Origin: Rhodanobacteraceae bacterium
Lineage (GTDB): Bacteria > Pseudomonadota > Gammaproteobacteria > Xanthomonadales > Rhodanobacteraceae
Assembly: GCA_012270595.1 (NCBI GenBank)
Contig: JAAXIA010000089.1
Location: 2,294 to 11,518 of the forward strand
Length of the DNA: 9,225 nt
Direction of reading: 5' to 3'
The notes beneath the pieces were generated by a model. That model ran no database searches. It had not been told where the DNA came from and saw only the letters and a program-made list of their open reading frames with translations. How positions within the stretch are numbered: the first letter of the stretch is position 1; each line of letters begins with the position of its first letter. The translations under genes and the position numbers were made by a program. Positions 1-6,488 of the stretch are shown piece by piece.

Positions 1-341
1 GCGTCGCACCAGGTGTCGCCGCTGATGACCAGGAACGGTTCCGCTCCCAGAAGCGGCAGGGCAGCGAGCATGCCGCCGCCGGTTTCCAGTGGCTGCGGAC
101 CTTCGTGGGCGTAGCGAATTTCCAACCCCCAGCGCGCGCCACCACCGAGAGTTTCGGGGAACTGTTCGGCAAGATATGAGGTATTGATGACCACGCGGTG
201 TATCCGCGCTGCGGCGAGCCGCTCCAGATGCCAGACAATCAATGGTTTGCCCCCAGCCATAAGCAGCGGCTTGGGGGTGTGTGTGCTCAGTGGGCGCATG
301 CGCTGACCGGTACCGGCAGCGAGAATCAGTGCGTATCTCAT
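1..341 (-). CDS. murU: N-acetylmuramate-1-phosphate uridylyltransferase MurU, N-terminal part (cut by window edge)
   Basis: Cytosolic sugar-1-phosphate nucleotidyltransferase. MurU makes UDP-MurNAc from MurNAc alpha-1-phosphate and UTP, following AmgK, so that recycled wall sugar bypasses the MurA step that fosfomycin blocks. 113 codons are visible. The N-terminus reads MRYALILAAGTGQRMRPLS, the nucleotide-binding loop of this superfamily, followed by TPKPLL (Lys24), ETGGG (residues 86-90) and SGDTWCD (107-113), whose Asp109 fits the metal-binding Asp of the family's NGDxW motif (Asn is Ser here). The ATG at 341 is the natural start, and no other in-frame start lies nearby upstream. It has no Shine-Dalgarno sequence: the upstream strand reads CTTCTCCTTT because the opposite strand carries the ribosome site of a plus-strand ORF. 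The MurU rather than RmlA/GalU/HddC assignment rests on the motifs plus amgK upstream on the same strand. The C-terminal part lies outside the window. Confidence 0.87.
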   Translation of the reverse strand, partial: MRYALILAAGTGQRMRPLSTHTPKPLLMAGGKPLIVWHLERLAAARIHRVVINTSYLAEQFPETLGGGARWGLEIRYAHEGPQPLETGGGMLAALPLLGAEPFLVISGDTWCD

Positions 342-355
342 AAAGGAGAAGAACG

Positions 356-538
356 ATGGATGACTACATTAGGATAACCCTTGACGTTCCATTACCGGCA
401 TCAGGAGGCCCCATGGATGAAAAGGTAGTCGATGATCTTGCAAGGGTCGCCCGCAAGATCATCGAAAAGGAGATAAGAAAAAACAGCGTCCGTTACCGTA
501 AAAAAACATATTTTATTGAAAACAACACAGTACATTAA
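356..538 (+). CDS. Small hypothetical protein, 60 aa, antisense to the amgK-murU gap
   Basis: I do not recognise a family. The product is 60 residues, soluble and charged. A short beta-like N-terminus (YIRITLDVPLP) is followed by a probable amphipathic helix (about residues 20-43, DEKVVDDLARVARKIIEKEI) and a basic tail. The best support is the ribosome site AAAGGAG, seven bases before the ATG. A second in-frame start lies at 413 (Met20) behind a perfect AGGAGG four bases upstream, and both starts are followed by the same eight bases, ATGGATGA. The ATG is only 14 bases from the murU start on the other strand, so any promoter must lie inside murU, and I see none there. The stop overlaps the stop of the minus-strand small ORF in TTAA. 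It could be a real small gene or a chance ORF opposite the murU leader. Confidence 0.45.
   Translation: MDDYIRITLDVPLPASGGPMDEKVVDDLARVARKIIEKEIRKNSVRYRKKTYFIENNTVH
429..465. repeat. 13-bp perfect inverted repeat with 11-nt centre
   Basis: TCGATGATCTTGC (429-441) pairs perfectly with GCAAGATCATCGA (453-465). The centre AAGGGTCGCCC can add a GGG/CCC pairing around TCG. It lies inside the 60-aa plus-strand ORF and equally in the transcribed leader of murU on the minus strand. Neither side is followed directly by a run of T (the minus strand has only CTACCTTTTC), so it is not a typical terminator. It could be an RNA hairpin in the murU leader, a dyad for a DNA-binding protein, or a coincidence of the codons for VDDL and KIIE. 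Confidence 0.75.
510..538 (-). promoter_or_regulatory. Possible weak promoter for murU
   Basis: On the minus strand, TAAAAT (515-510, five of six matches to the -10 consensus) lies 17 bases from TTAATG (538-533, three of six matches to -35). It overlaps the stop codon of the small membrane-protein ORF. If used, it would give murU a leader of roughly 160 nt that includes the 13-bp inverted repeat. The -35 is poor and the region is AT-rich, so this is only a suggestion. Confidence 0.22.
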
Positions 539-705
539 TCATCGTCGAGATCGTCCATGATAGTTTTCCCTTCTTCGACCGGGTCAATGGGTGCGCCAAG
601 AAACGGATAACAAACAAGCTGGACGCCCATAATAATAAATCTGAATACATACCATAAAATAACCAGAAAGCCTATTGCCCGATCCCCTTTCAAGAGTAAA
701 GCCAA
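535..705 (-). CDS. Putative small single-pass membrane protein with acidic tail (56 aa)
   Basis: An open frame runs from a stop at 732-730 to TAA at 537-535. The likeliest start is TTG at 705-703, six bases after AGGA; TTG at 693 is a second choice, and there is no early in-frame ATG. The translation has a basic stretch (LKGDR), then one long hydrophobic segment (about residues 10-35, beginning AIGFLVILWYVF), then PFLGAPIDPVEEGK and an acidic end, DDLDDD. This basic, membrane, acidic layout is coherent for a small inner-membrane protein, and the gene sits on the amgK/murU strand 120 bases after the amgK stop. I recognise no family. It might also be the 3' remnant of a longer gene, since the start is non-ATG and a second frame is open over its first two thirds. 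The function is unknown. Confidence 0.45.
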   Translation of the reverse strand: MALLLKGDRAIGFLVILWYVFRFIIMGVQLVCYPFLGAPIDPVEEGKTIMDDLDDD

Positions 706-825
706 ACAACATCCTGAGTACGTTCCGTGTTACCGCCTATGTGAATGAACTTCTGATTAATACCTATTCTTGTTATCCCAGTAGCCATACACGCGCTTAT
801 GATCGGAAACCTGATAAGTGAATGA

Positions 826-1842
826 TCAGCCAGCTGGTGGCGCTTGTGTCACTGCATGGTCTGCTGCGTGGTACTTGAGCAGATCGGCCAGACTGTTAAG
901 CTCGGGGTAGCTACGTGCTACCTCCAGCACGTACTGATATATCCGTGGTAAATCTTTGAGATATCCTTTTTTGCCATCGCGCCGCTCCAGTCGTACAAAC
1001 TGGCCAAGTAAGCGTAGATGGCGCTGAAGGCCGGTGAGGTCGAACCAGCGCTGAAAGCAAGCACAATCAACCTCGTCATCGATAAGGCCGTTGTCACACA
1101 GCATTTGCCAGTAGGACCTTACCCAGCCCTGCACGCGTGCATCTGGCCAGGAAATATAGGCGTCGCGCAGCAACGAAGCCAGATCGTAGGTGATTGGCCC
1201 GTTTAATGCTCCCTGAAAATCAAGGATGCCGGGAGTGCGATGCGAAACCAGCATCAGGTTTCGACTGTGAAAGTCCCTGTGCACAAAACAGAGCGGTTGC
1301 GCCAGCACGTTACCCACGATGAACGCGAATGCTTTCTTGATCAGCACCCATTCGTTATCGTCGGGCGTGTGTTCAAGATAATGGCCGAGAAACCATCGCG
1401 GCATGATAAGCAGGCCGTTCATCATTACGTCGTGGTTGAACATGGGTAAATCCTCACTATTCACCCGTGTTTGCATGAGCAGCAGGGCATCCATGGCTGC
1501 GCTGTAGAGCGTATTGGCGTGAGATTCGTCAAGCACGTCCAGGTAGAGCTGTGTTCCCATGTCCTCAATCAACAAAAATCCTTGATCGAGGTCCTGAGCG
1601 TAGACTTCAGGCACGTGTAGGCCAGCAGCTTTCAGGCGTACGCCGATATAAAGCCATGGGCGTACATCTTCGTGCTCTGGTGGACAATCCATGACGATCC
1701 AGTTGCGACCATGACAATGCGTGCGCCAATAGCTGCGAAAACTGGCGTCACAGGAGGCTAGCTTCAGTACGAGACTGGTATCGTCAAGCGTGGATCGGGT
1801 CCAGTCGAGGCGGGAGGCGGAGCGAGGGCTAGGGCTGTGCAC
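826..1842 (-). CDS. amgK: Anomeric N-acetylmuramate/N-acetylglucosamine kinase AmgK
   Basis: A cytosolic sugar kinase of the aminoglycoside-phosphotransferase fold, 338 aa, the usual family size. In the family, AmgK phosphorylates C1 of MurNAc or GlcNAc released from recycled wall, and MurU then makes UDP-MurNAc. Seen here: the N-terminal ASCDASFRSYWR (29-40, matching the SDASFRRY signature of AmgK), LIEDMG (91-96), the catalytic loop HRDFHSRNLM (188-197, catalytic Asp190), the metal site LDFQGA (207-212, Asp208) and YDLASLL (219-225). The start is GTG at 1842. It has no good ribosome site at normal distance: AGAAGGGA lies over 20 bases upstream. In-frame sequence upstream reaches a TAG without ATG, GTG or TTG, so no better start exists. 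murU follows on the same strand, but 484 bp away. The next gene upstream (SnoaL-like) ends 137 bp before this start, so amgK may have its own promoter. Confidence 0.88.
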   Translation of the reverse strand: MHSPSPRSASRLDWTRSTLDDTSLVLKLASCDASFRSYWRTHCHGRNWIVMDCPPEHEDVRPWLYIGVRLKAAGLHVPEVYAQDLDQGFLLIEDMGTQLYLDVLDESHANTLYSAAMDALLLMQTRVNSEDLPMFNHDVMMNGLLIMPRWFLGHYLEHTPDDNEWVLIKKAFAFIVGNVLAQPLCFVHRDFHSRNLMLVSHRTPGILDFQGALNGPITYDLASLLRDAYISWPDARVQGWVRSYWQMLCDNGLIDDEVDCACFQRWFDLTGLQRHLRLLGQFVRLERRDGKKGYLKDLPRIYQYVLEVARSYPELNSLADLLKYHAADHAVTQAPPAG

Positions 1843-1979
1843 GTGTCGAGGTAATGGAACATTCCCTTCTATGAAACATTTGAGCTGGAGCCTTCTTCGA
1901 TGAACTTCTTTAAAGATGAGCTTCTAAAGCGTTTTACCCATACATGCATGGCTCATGCAGATTCTGTGGCGGCTGGTCC

Positions 1980-2426
1980 TTATTCTACCGATGCATTGGC
2001 ACCAGATGTGGCTTCTTCTGCCGAAAGATCACCGCGGTCTGCCACATAATCGACCAGGTTCATGTCAATTATCTTTTGCTCCTCATTGAACGTAAGCACG
2101 GCATCGACGAGCATTCTGGTGGGCTTATTGGAGCGGGGTCTGAAAATAAGGGTTTCATGCTGCTCAAAAAGCCGCTTGCGATCTTCCGAAAGAAAAAAAT
2201 CGATAACCCTGATATGGGATCTACCAAGATCAATTTTGTCGTTGGCTACCTGCTCACCAATCCATGCGATTCTTTGTTTGAATAGTCCATTGTGTAATGG
2301 TTTTTCATTAATGGTAAAGGTATGTTCGGGAGCGAAATAATGGTCCACCACTGTCGGATCGAGCTTAAACAGAAGTTCGTTTAGAAAATCAGCGTATGTA
2401 TGGGCATTGTTAAACGGCGTAGTCAT
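1980..2426 (-). CDS. SnoaL/NTF2-like domain hypothetical protein, 148 aa
   Basis: A small soluble protein without a signal peptide. Its pattern suits the NTF2/SnoaL cone fold: N-terminal helices (TYADFLNELL), a YFAPEHTFTINEK strand region (about residues 30-43), a helix (GLFKQRIAWIGEQV), then alternating strands rich in aromatic and hydrophobic residues (RVIDFFLSED, RLFEQHETLIFRP, MLVDAVLTFNEEQKIIDMNLVDYV). Residues after about 128 are a low-complexity Ala/Ser/Glu tail. The fold assignment comes from this pattern, not from a diagnostic motif, and no substrate can be named. Some members are polyketide cyclases, isomerases or limonene epoxide hydrolases, and many are uncharacterised. The ATG at 2426 has AAAGG about 11 bases upstream. 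It follows bdhA on the same strand after 83 bp, so it is probably the last gene of a speA-bdhA unit. Confidence 0.7.
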   Translation of the reverse strand: MTTPFNNAHTYADFLNELLFKLDPTVVDHYFAPEHTFTINEKPLHNGLFKQRIAWIGEQVANDKIDLGRSHIRVIDFFLSEDRKRLFEQHETLIFRPRSNKPTRMLVDAVLTFNEEQKIIDMNLVDYVADRGDLSAEEATSGANASVE

Positions 2427-2474
2427 GAGTAGCTAACCTTTTTCGTGATGGGAGGAGAAATCGAGATGGTAACA

Positions 2475-2493
2475 TTAAAACGACTTAAAACGA
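2475..2493. repeat. Tandem 9-bp repeat with 10-bp period
   Basis: TTAAAACGA occurs at 2475-2483 and again at 2485-2493, separated by one base, in the 83-bp gap between bdhA and the SnoaL-like gene. The 10-bp spacing is one helical turn, which could suit a protein-binding site, but two copies in an AT-rich gap may be chance. Confidence 0.4.
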
Positions 2494-2509
2494 TCAATGG
2501 AGGTTGGTT

Positions 2510-3295
2510 TTATTGCATAAACCAGCCGTGGCTTACCACGATGCTCTGTCCGCTGAGTGCCGCCGATGGGAATGTGGCGAGATAAAGTGCGGTTTGTGCG
2601 ACATCTTCCAAGGTGGTGAATGCACCGTCTATGGTGTCTTTTAGCATAAGCTTGCTGACAACATCCTTCTGGCTTATGCCCAGCTTCTTTGCCTGCTCGG
2701 GTATTTGCTTCTCTACCAGTGGTGTGTTCACGAAGCCGGGGCAGATGACATGTGATCGCACCTGGTGTGCAGCTCCTTCTCTGGCCAGTGTACGGGCCAG
2801 ACCTAACAGGCCATGCTTGGCAGTGATGTAGGGGGCTTTTAGTGGCGAGGCCAGATGCGAGTGCACCGATCCCATATAGATGACGGTGCCTCCCTGATCA
2901 TCGCGGTACATGTGACGCAGTGCAGCACGGGTAGTGAGAAAAGCACCGTCCAGGTGGGTGGCCAGTACTTTTTTCCAGTCGGCGTAGCTAAGTTGCTCGA
3001 TGGGGTTGATGAGTTGCACACCGGCATTGGATATCAATATATCTAGCCTCCCCAGTGTAGCTACTACCTGGTCTGTTCCAGTGGTTACCGCACTTTCATC
3101 GGTGACATCCATAGTTACTGCCATGGATGTGCCACCATTTGCGTTGATGGTTTCGGTCACCACTTCAGCAGCGCGCTTATTGATATCGGCAATGGCTACG
3201 CTAGCCCCCTGTTCTGCAAACAGGTTAGCAATCGCCCCACCCAAGCCACCGCCTGCGCCGGTAATCAGTGCAACTTTGCCGTGGAGTGGAGTCAT
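2510..3295 (-). CDS. bdhA: D-3-hydroxybutyrate dehydrogenase (SDR family)
   Basis: Cytosolic NAD-dependent oxidation of (R)-3-hydroxybutyrate to acetoacetate, a step in the breakdown of polyhydroxybutyrate or ketone bodies. It is 261 aa, normal for a classical short-chain dehydrogenase. Seen: cofactor loop TGAGGGLG (12-19), DVTD (63-66), NAG (90-92), Ser143, and Tyr156-x3-Lys160. The substrate pocket matches 3-hydroxybutyrate dehydrogenases: Gln94, His145, Lys153 and Gln197 each sit one position from the residues known in the Pseudomonas fragi enzyme, and [12 protein letters not shown] (217-228) and the C-terminal SHGWFMQ are family signatures. The place of the tetrad Asn is His114 in THLDGAF, which I believe is common in this subgroup. 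The ATG at 3295 overlaps the speA stop in ATGA, so translation is probably coupled to speA. I see no phasin, synthase or acetoacetyl-CoA gene nearby. Confidence 0.93.
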   Translation of the reverse strand: MTPLHGKVALITGAGGGLGGAIANLFAEQGASVAIADINKRAAEVVTETINANGGTSMAVTMDVTDESAVTTGTDQVVATLGRLDILISNAGVQLINPIEQLSYADWKKVLATHLDGAFLTTRAALRHMYRDDQGGTVIYMGSVHSHLASPLKAPYITAKHGLLGLARTLAREGAAHQVRSHVICPGFVNTPLVEKQIPEQAKKLGISQKDVVSKLMLKDTIDGAFTTLEDVAQTALYLATFPSAALSGQSIVVSHGWFMQ

Positions 3296-5199
3296 GTATG
3301 ATTCCTGTGGGGAGTGTCCTCTTCACTGCGGTAGGTGTAGGCGGACATGCTTTCTTCAAGAATCCTGTGGTAGTGATTTGCCTCGGCAGATTCCAGTTTG
3401 GCAGCAGCGATGCGCTGATCATAGCGTATACGCAGTTTAGCTAGATCGTAACCAACATAGTCGAGCAAAAGGTCTGTGCTATCGCCTCGTCGGGTGCTGG
3501 TGAAGGTGTAGCTATCACCGCAAAGGCGTACATTCACCGCGTCTGTGTCACCGAACAGATTATGGATATCGCCCAGAATCTCTTGGTAGGCTCCGACCAT
3601 GAAAATACCCAGGCAGTAGTGTTGCTGGCTTTTGATCGCATGTAGCGGCATGGAAACATTCATGCCTTCGGCACCAACATAGTGGTCGATGCGACCATCG
3701 GAATCGCAGGTCAAGTCGACGATTACGCCGCGTTGTGTGGGTTTTTCGTGTAACTGTGCGATGGGCACGATGGGAAATATCTGCTTGATCGCCCAGATGT
3801 CGGGTACCGACTCGAATACCGAGAAGTTGACGAAATATTTGTCTAGCAGTGTTGCATCCAGGTCGTCAAGTATCTGGCGATGCGTGAGGTTGCCCGGCAT
3901 GAAACGGCTATGCAAGGCGTTGGCGATGGCGTAGTGCATCTCTTCGAGAGTTGCTCGTTCAGTCAGTCTCAGTTGACCAAGCGCGTAGAGCGTCTGACCT
4001 TCACGTAGATAATGTTGCGCTTCGTGGTAAAGCTCTGTCGGCGGGCGCTTGTCGATCTGGTCATGGATTTTACGCAGGTGTTGCAACACTTTTGGTTCGC
4101 CATGATGAGCAGGTGGCATCGCGCCCTCTGGTACCGTTTCCACGCCGCTCACATTCACAATCAACACGGCATGATGTGCTGTCATGGCACGGCCAGCCTC
4201 GGTAAGGATACGTGGTGCCTCCATCCCCTCGGCTTTTACCGCATCGGCCAGCACTCGCACGATAGTGGTCGCATACTGTCCGATCGAGTAGTTGATTGAG
4301 TTGAAACTGCGCGAACGGGAACCCTCATAATCCACACCAAGGCCGCCGCCGACATCAATGCTATCCAGTGGCACCCCCATGTGGCTTAGTTCGACAAAAA
4401 AACGTGTAGCTTCACGCATGCCGGCTTCAATATTCTTTATATCGGAAATTTGTGAACCCATGTGAAAGTGTTGCAGCTTGAGCGTATGGGTGAGACCGGC
4501 CTTCTGGAGCCGTTTCAGCAGGTGAAGCACCTGCACCGATGACAGGCCGAACTTGCCCTTGCTACCACCGGTGTTTTGCCAGTTGCCGTTAGCGACTGTC
4601 GACAGGCGTACACGCACGCCCAGTAGCGGCTCCACATCCAGAAGTTTCGACTCACTGATAATGTCATCCAGTTCAGAGGGCTTCTCGATGACCAGGTATA
4701 TGCGCAGGCCCAATTTGCGTCCGATGAGTGCCAGGCGGATATATTGGCGATCTTTGTAACCGTTACAGATGACGATGGAGCCGGGCAGGGCCATGCCAAG
4801 TACTGCCATGAGTTCGGGTTTGGAGCCTGCTTCCAGACCAAAGTTCTCGCCACCGACGGCAACCAGTTCGCTGACCACAGCCTCTTGCTGATTGACTTTG
4901 ATTGGGTAAATGGCGGTATAGCTCCCTTGGTAATGATGTGCTTGCGTAGCTTTGGCAAAAGCGTCTTGAAGCTTGCCGAGGCGGTTGGTGAGAATATCGG
5001 TAAAACGCAGCAGCAGAGGCAGGCGTAAACCCTCGTTACGCGCATGGCGAACGATTTTCGGAAGGGATAGTGAAGGTCCATGCGCGCCTCGCGGGCGCAT
5101 CTGGAGGTCGCCACCGGCATCGACATCGACATAGCCGTTACTCCAGTGTTCTATGGCGTAAGCATGGCGAGCGTTGTCGATGGTCCAGGTTTTTGACAT
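3292..5199 (-). CDS. speA: Biosynthetic arginine decarboxylase SpeA
   Basis: PLP-dependent decarboxylation of arginine to agmatine, the first step of the plant/bacterial route to putrescine and spermidine. It is 635 aa, within the usual 630-660 range of fold-III SpeA. Seen: YPIKVNQQ (98-105, PLP Lys101), [10 protein letters not shown] (121-130), KFGLS (216-220), HFHMGSQ (244-250), [10 protein letters not shown] (282-291), LTEAGRA (332-338), the active-site cysteine segment [11 protein letters not shown] (495-505, Cys498) and GAYQEILGD (537-545). The start at 5199 (MSKTW) has AAGGAG nine bases before the ATG. The same frame is open 52 codons further upstream, but that stretch is unlike SpeA and lies in the control region. 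The C-terminus runs about ten residues past the family's usual end because the stop overlaps the bdhA start. It is divergent from speE, so both ends of the pathway may share control. Confidence 0.96.
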   Translation of the reverse strand: MSKTWTIDNARHAYAIEHWSNGYVDVDAGGDLQMRPRGAHGPSLSLPKIVRHARNEGLRLPLLLRFTDILTNRLGKLQDAFAKATQAHHYQGSYTAIYPIKVNQQEAVVSELVAVGGENFGLEAGSKPELMAVLGMALPGSIVICNGYKDRQYIRLALIGRKLGLRIYLVIEKPSELDDIISESKLLDVEPLLGVRVRLSTVANGNWQNTGGSKGKFGLSSVQVLHLLKRLQKAGLTHTLKLQHFHMGSQISDIKNIEAGMREATRFFVELSHMGVPLDSIDVGGGLGVDYEGSRSRSFNSINYSIGQYATTIVRVLADAVKAEGMEAPRILTEAGRAMTAHHAVLIVNVSGVETVPEGAMPPAHHGEPKVLQHLRKIHDQIDKRPPTELYHEAQHYLREGQTLYALGQLRLTERATLEEMHYAIANALHSRFMPGNLTHRQILDDLDATLLDKYFVNFSVFESVPDIWAIKQIFPIVPIAQLHEKPTQRGVIVDLTCDSDGRIDHYVGAEGMNVSMPLHAIKSQQHYCLGIFMVGAYQEILGDIHNLFGDTDAVNVRLCGDSYTFTSTRRGDSTDLLLDYVGYDLAKLRIRYDQRIAAAKLESAEANHYHRILEESMSAYTYRSEEDTPHRNHT

Positions 5200-5269
5200 A
5201 AGCGAATACTCCTTATTCAATAAGTTGGAATGATGACGTATGGGCTGAGGGCGGGGAAAGTTCTTCGCT

Positions 5270-5298
5270 ACTGTCTTGCTGACTGACTGGATAGTCAA
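5270..5298 (-). promoter_or_regulatory. Possible speA promoter
   Basis: Minus strand: TTGACT (5298-5293, five of six matches to -35), a 17-base spacer, then GACAGT (5275-5270, only three of six matches to -10). This would start transcription about 65 bases before the speA ATG. The weak -10 makes it tentative. Confidence 0.3.
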
Positions 5299-5344
5299 GC
5301 GGTCAGCGCCTTGAGCGGTTATCACGTCGCCACCGTGACGAGTC

Positions 5345-5362
5345 TTGCCTGGCATCAGGCAA
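5345..5362. promoter_or_regulatory. 18-bp dyad in the speA/speE divergent control region
   Basis: TTGCCTG-GCAT-CAGGCAA is a perfect 7-bp inverted repeat around four bases, near the middle of the 272-bp gap between the divergent speA and speE starts. No T-run follows on either strand, so it is not an obvious terminator. It could be an operator acting on both genes or a leader hairpin. No regulator is identifiable here. Confidence 0.45.
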
Positions 5363-5471
5363 TTGTAACGAGAGCAAGCGTTGTCATGCGCGCACCTGTC
5401 GTGAAGCCATTACAATGGTCGGACTGTCCCGGTTCTATACCCACCACGCCTTATGTCAGGGGAAAAGTGTC

Positions 5472-6326
5472 ATGCCACAGTCAGCCAACTGGTTTATCGA
5501 AGCGCATCAGGCATCTGGTTCTTCTGTCGGATACCGTGTGGAAGAGCGTCTGCATGTGGAGAAAACGCCATTTCAGACTATTGAGATCTACCAGACCACA
5601 GATTGGGGCAAACTGATGGTGATTGACGATTGTGTGATGCTGACCGACCGCGATAATTTCCTTTATCACGAGATGATGACGCATCCGGCGCTATTTACTC
5701 ACAGTGGTGCCAGGCGCGTGGTGATTATTGGCGGTGGCGATTGCGGCACTTTGCGGGAAGTGCTGCGCCATGGTGAGGTGGAACAGGTGACCCAGGTGGA
5801 GATTGACGAGCGCGTTACCCGTTTGGCTGAACGTTATTTTCCAGAGCTCTGCCAGGCTAACGATGATCCACGCGCAAAACTGTTGTTTAGCGACGGCATT
5901 GCTTATATGGCCGGACTTCCTGAGGTATCACTAGACATGGTCATCGTGGATTCTACCGATCCGGCGGGTCCTGCTGCCGGGCTGTTCAATGCTTCTTTCT
6001 ATGCCAGTTGTTACCGGGCACTGCGGCATGGAGGGATTTTGGTGCAGCAATCTGAATCGCCGATTGCACACCTGGAGCTGATCGGAACGATGCGCAGTGC
6101 CATGCGCAGTGCCGGGTTCTCTAAAGTGAAAACTTTGCCGTTTCCGCAACCTTGCTACCCTACTGGCTGGTGGAGTTGCACAATGGCTTCCAGAGGAGGC
6201 GATCTGGCTCTTTTCCGTGAGGATGATGCAAAGCTAAGAACGTTTCCTACCCGCTACTACAACCCTGGCATCCACCGTGGGGCTTTGGCATTACCGCAGT
6301 TCATGTGCGAAGCCTGGAGTGAATAG
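5472..6326 (+). CDS. speE: Spermidine synthase SpeE
   Basis: Transfers the aminopropyl group of decarboxylated AdoMet to putrescine, giving spermidine and methylthioadenosine. It is a cytosolic enzyme with a Rossmann methyltransferase-like fold, and 284 aa is the normal length. Seen: EIYQTTDWGKLMVID (38-52), YHEMMTHP (65-72), cofactor loop IGGGDCGTLREVLRH (86-100), VEID (109-112), the catalytic segment VIVDSTDPAGPA (157-168, catalytic Asp160), QQSESP (192-197) and PCYPTGWW (227-234). The loop has Cys where many family members have GGGDGG; I believe this is usual in the Xanthomonas-like branch. The start at 5472 (MPQSANW) has AGGGGA eight bases upstream. An in-frame ATG at 5415 would add 19 residues foreign to the family and lacks a comparable ribosome site. 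A 12-bp tandem repeat (6090-6113) encodes MRSAMRSA without changing the length of that region relative to homologues I recall. speD is not in this window. Confidence 0.95.
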   Translation: MPQSANWFIEAHQASGSSVGYRVEERLHVEKTPFQTIEIYQTTDWGKLMVIDDCVMLTDRDNFLYHEMMTHPALFTHSGARRVVIIGGGDCGTLREVLRHGEVEQVTQVEIDERVTRLAERYFPELCQANDDPRAKLLFSDGIAYMAGLPEVSLDMVIVDSTDPAGPAAGLFNASFYASCYRALRHGGILVQQSESPIAHLELIGTMRSAMRSAGFSKVKTLPFPQPCYPTGWWSCTMASRGGDLALFREDDAKLRTFPTRYYNPGIHRGALALPQFMCEAWSE

Positions 6327-6488
6327 CGCCAGAACCCATGCTTTTCACAATCAAAAGGTGATGATGCCAGATACAAACGGTATGGAAAGCCGTTTCACGT
6401 GCGCGCCACGATGGCCGAGGACAGTGATGCGGGCTATGCTCGTACGTGCTTTGCACGTGCTGGTTACCGCCTGCCTGGCGGCTGGTTT
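6327..6488. other. Gene-free stretch after speE
   Basis: I see no convincing gene. Small dyads are present (AAACGG 6375-6380 with CCGTTT 6390-6395; ACGTGC 6444-6449 with GCACGT 6453-6458), but neither is followed by a T-run. The plus frame from 6408 stays open for about 50 codons without recognisable motifs. The right part may be the eroded edge of the IS remnant that follows. Confidence 0.4.

Noticed and set aside
584..712. 42-aa minus-strand ORF starting MLFGFTL
   Set aside because: It overlaps the membrane-protein frame by a one-base shift, has an ordinary mixed composition and no domain pattern; the TTG-started frame has a coherent membrane topology.
4515..5132. 205-aa minus-strand ORF inside speA
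   Set aside because: It is a shifted-frame shadow of speA, low in domain-like features; speA itself is intact with all its motifs.
5200..5355. 52-codon N-terminal extension of SpeA (start at 5355)
   Set aside because: The sequence is unlike SpeA, covers the divergent control region, and the ATG at 5199 has a good AAGGAG and the family-like MSKTWTI start.
5415..5471. 19-residue N-terminal extension of SpeE (ATG at 5415)
   Set aside because: The added residues do not resemble the family N-terminus; ATG 5472 has AGGGGA at proper distance and gives the normal 284 aa.
6090..6113. Perfect 12-bp tandem repeat inside speE (MRSAMRSA)
   Set aside because: It does not lengthen the protein compared with homologues I recall, so it looks like codon coincidence in a helix, not a recent duplication.
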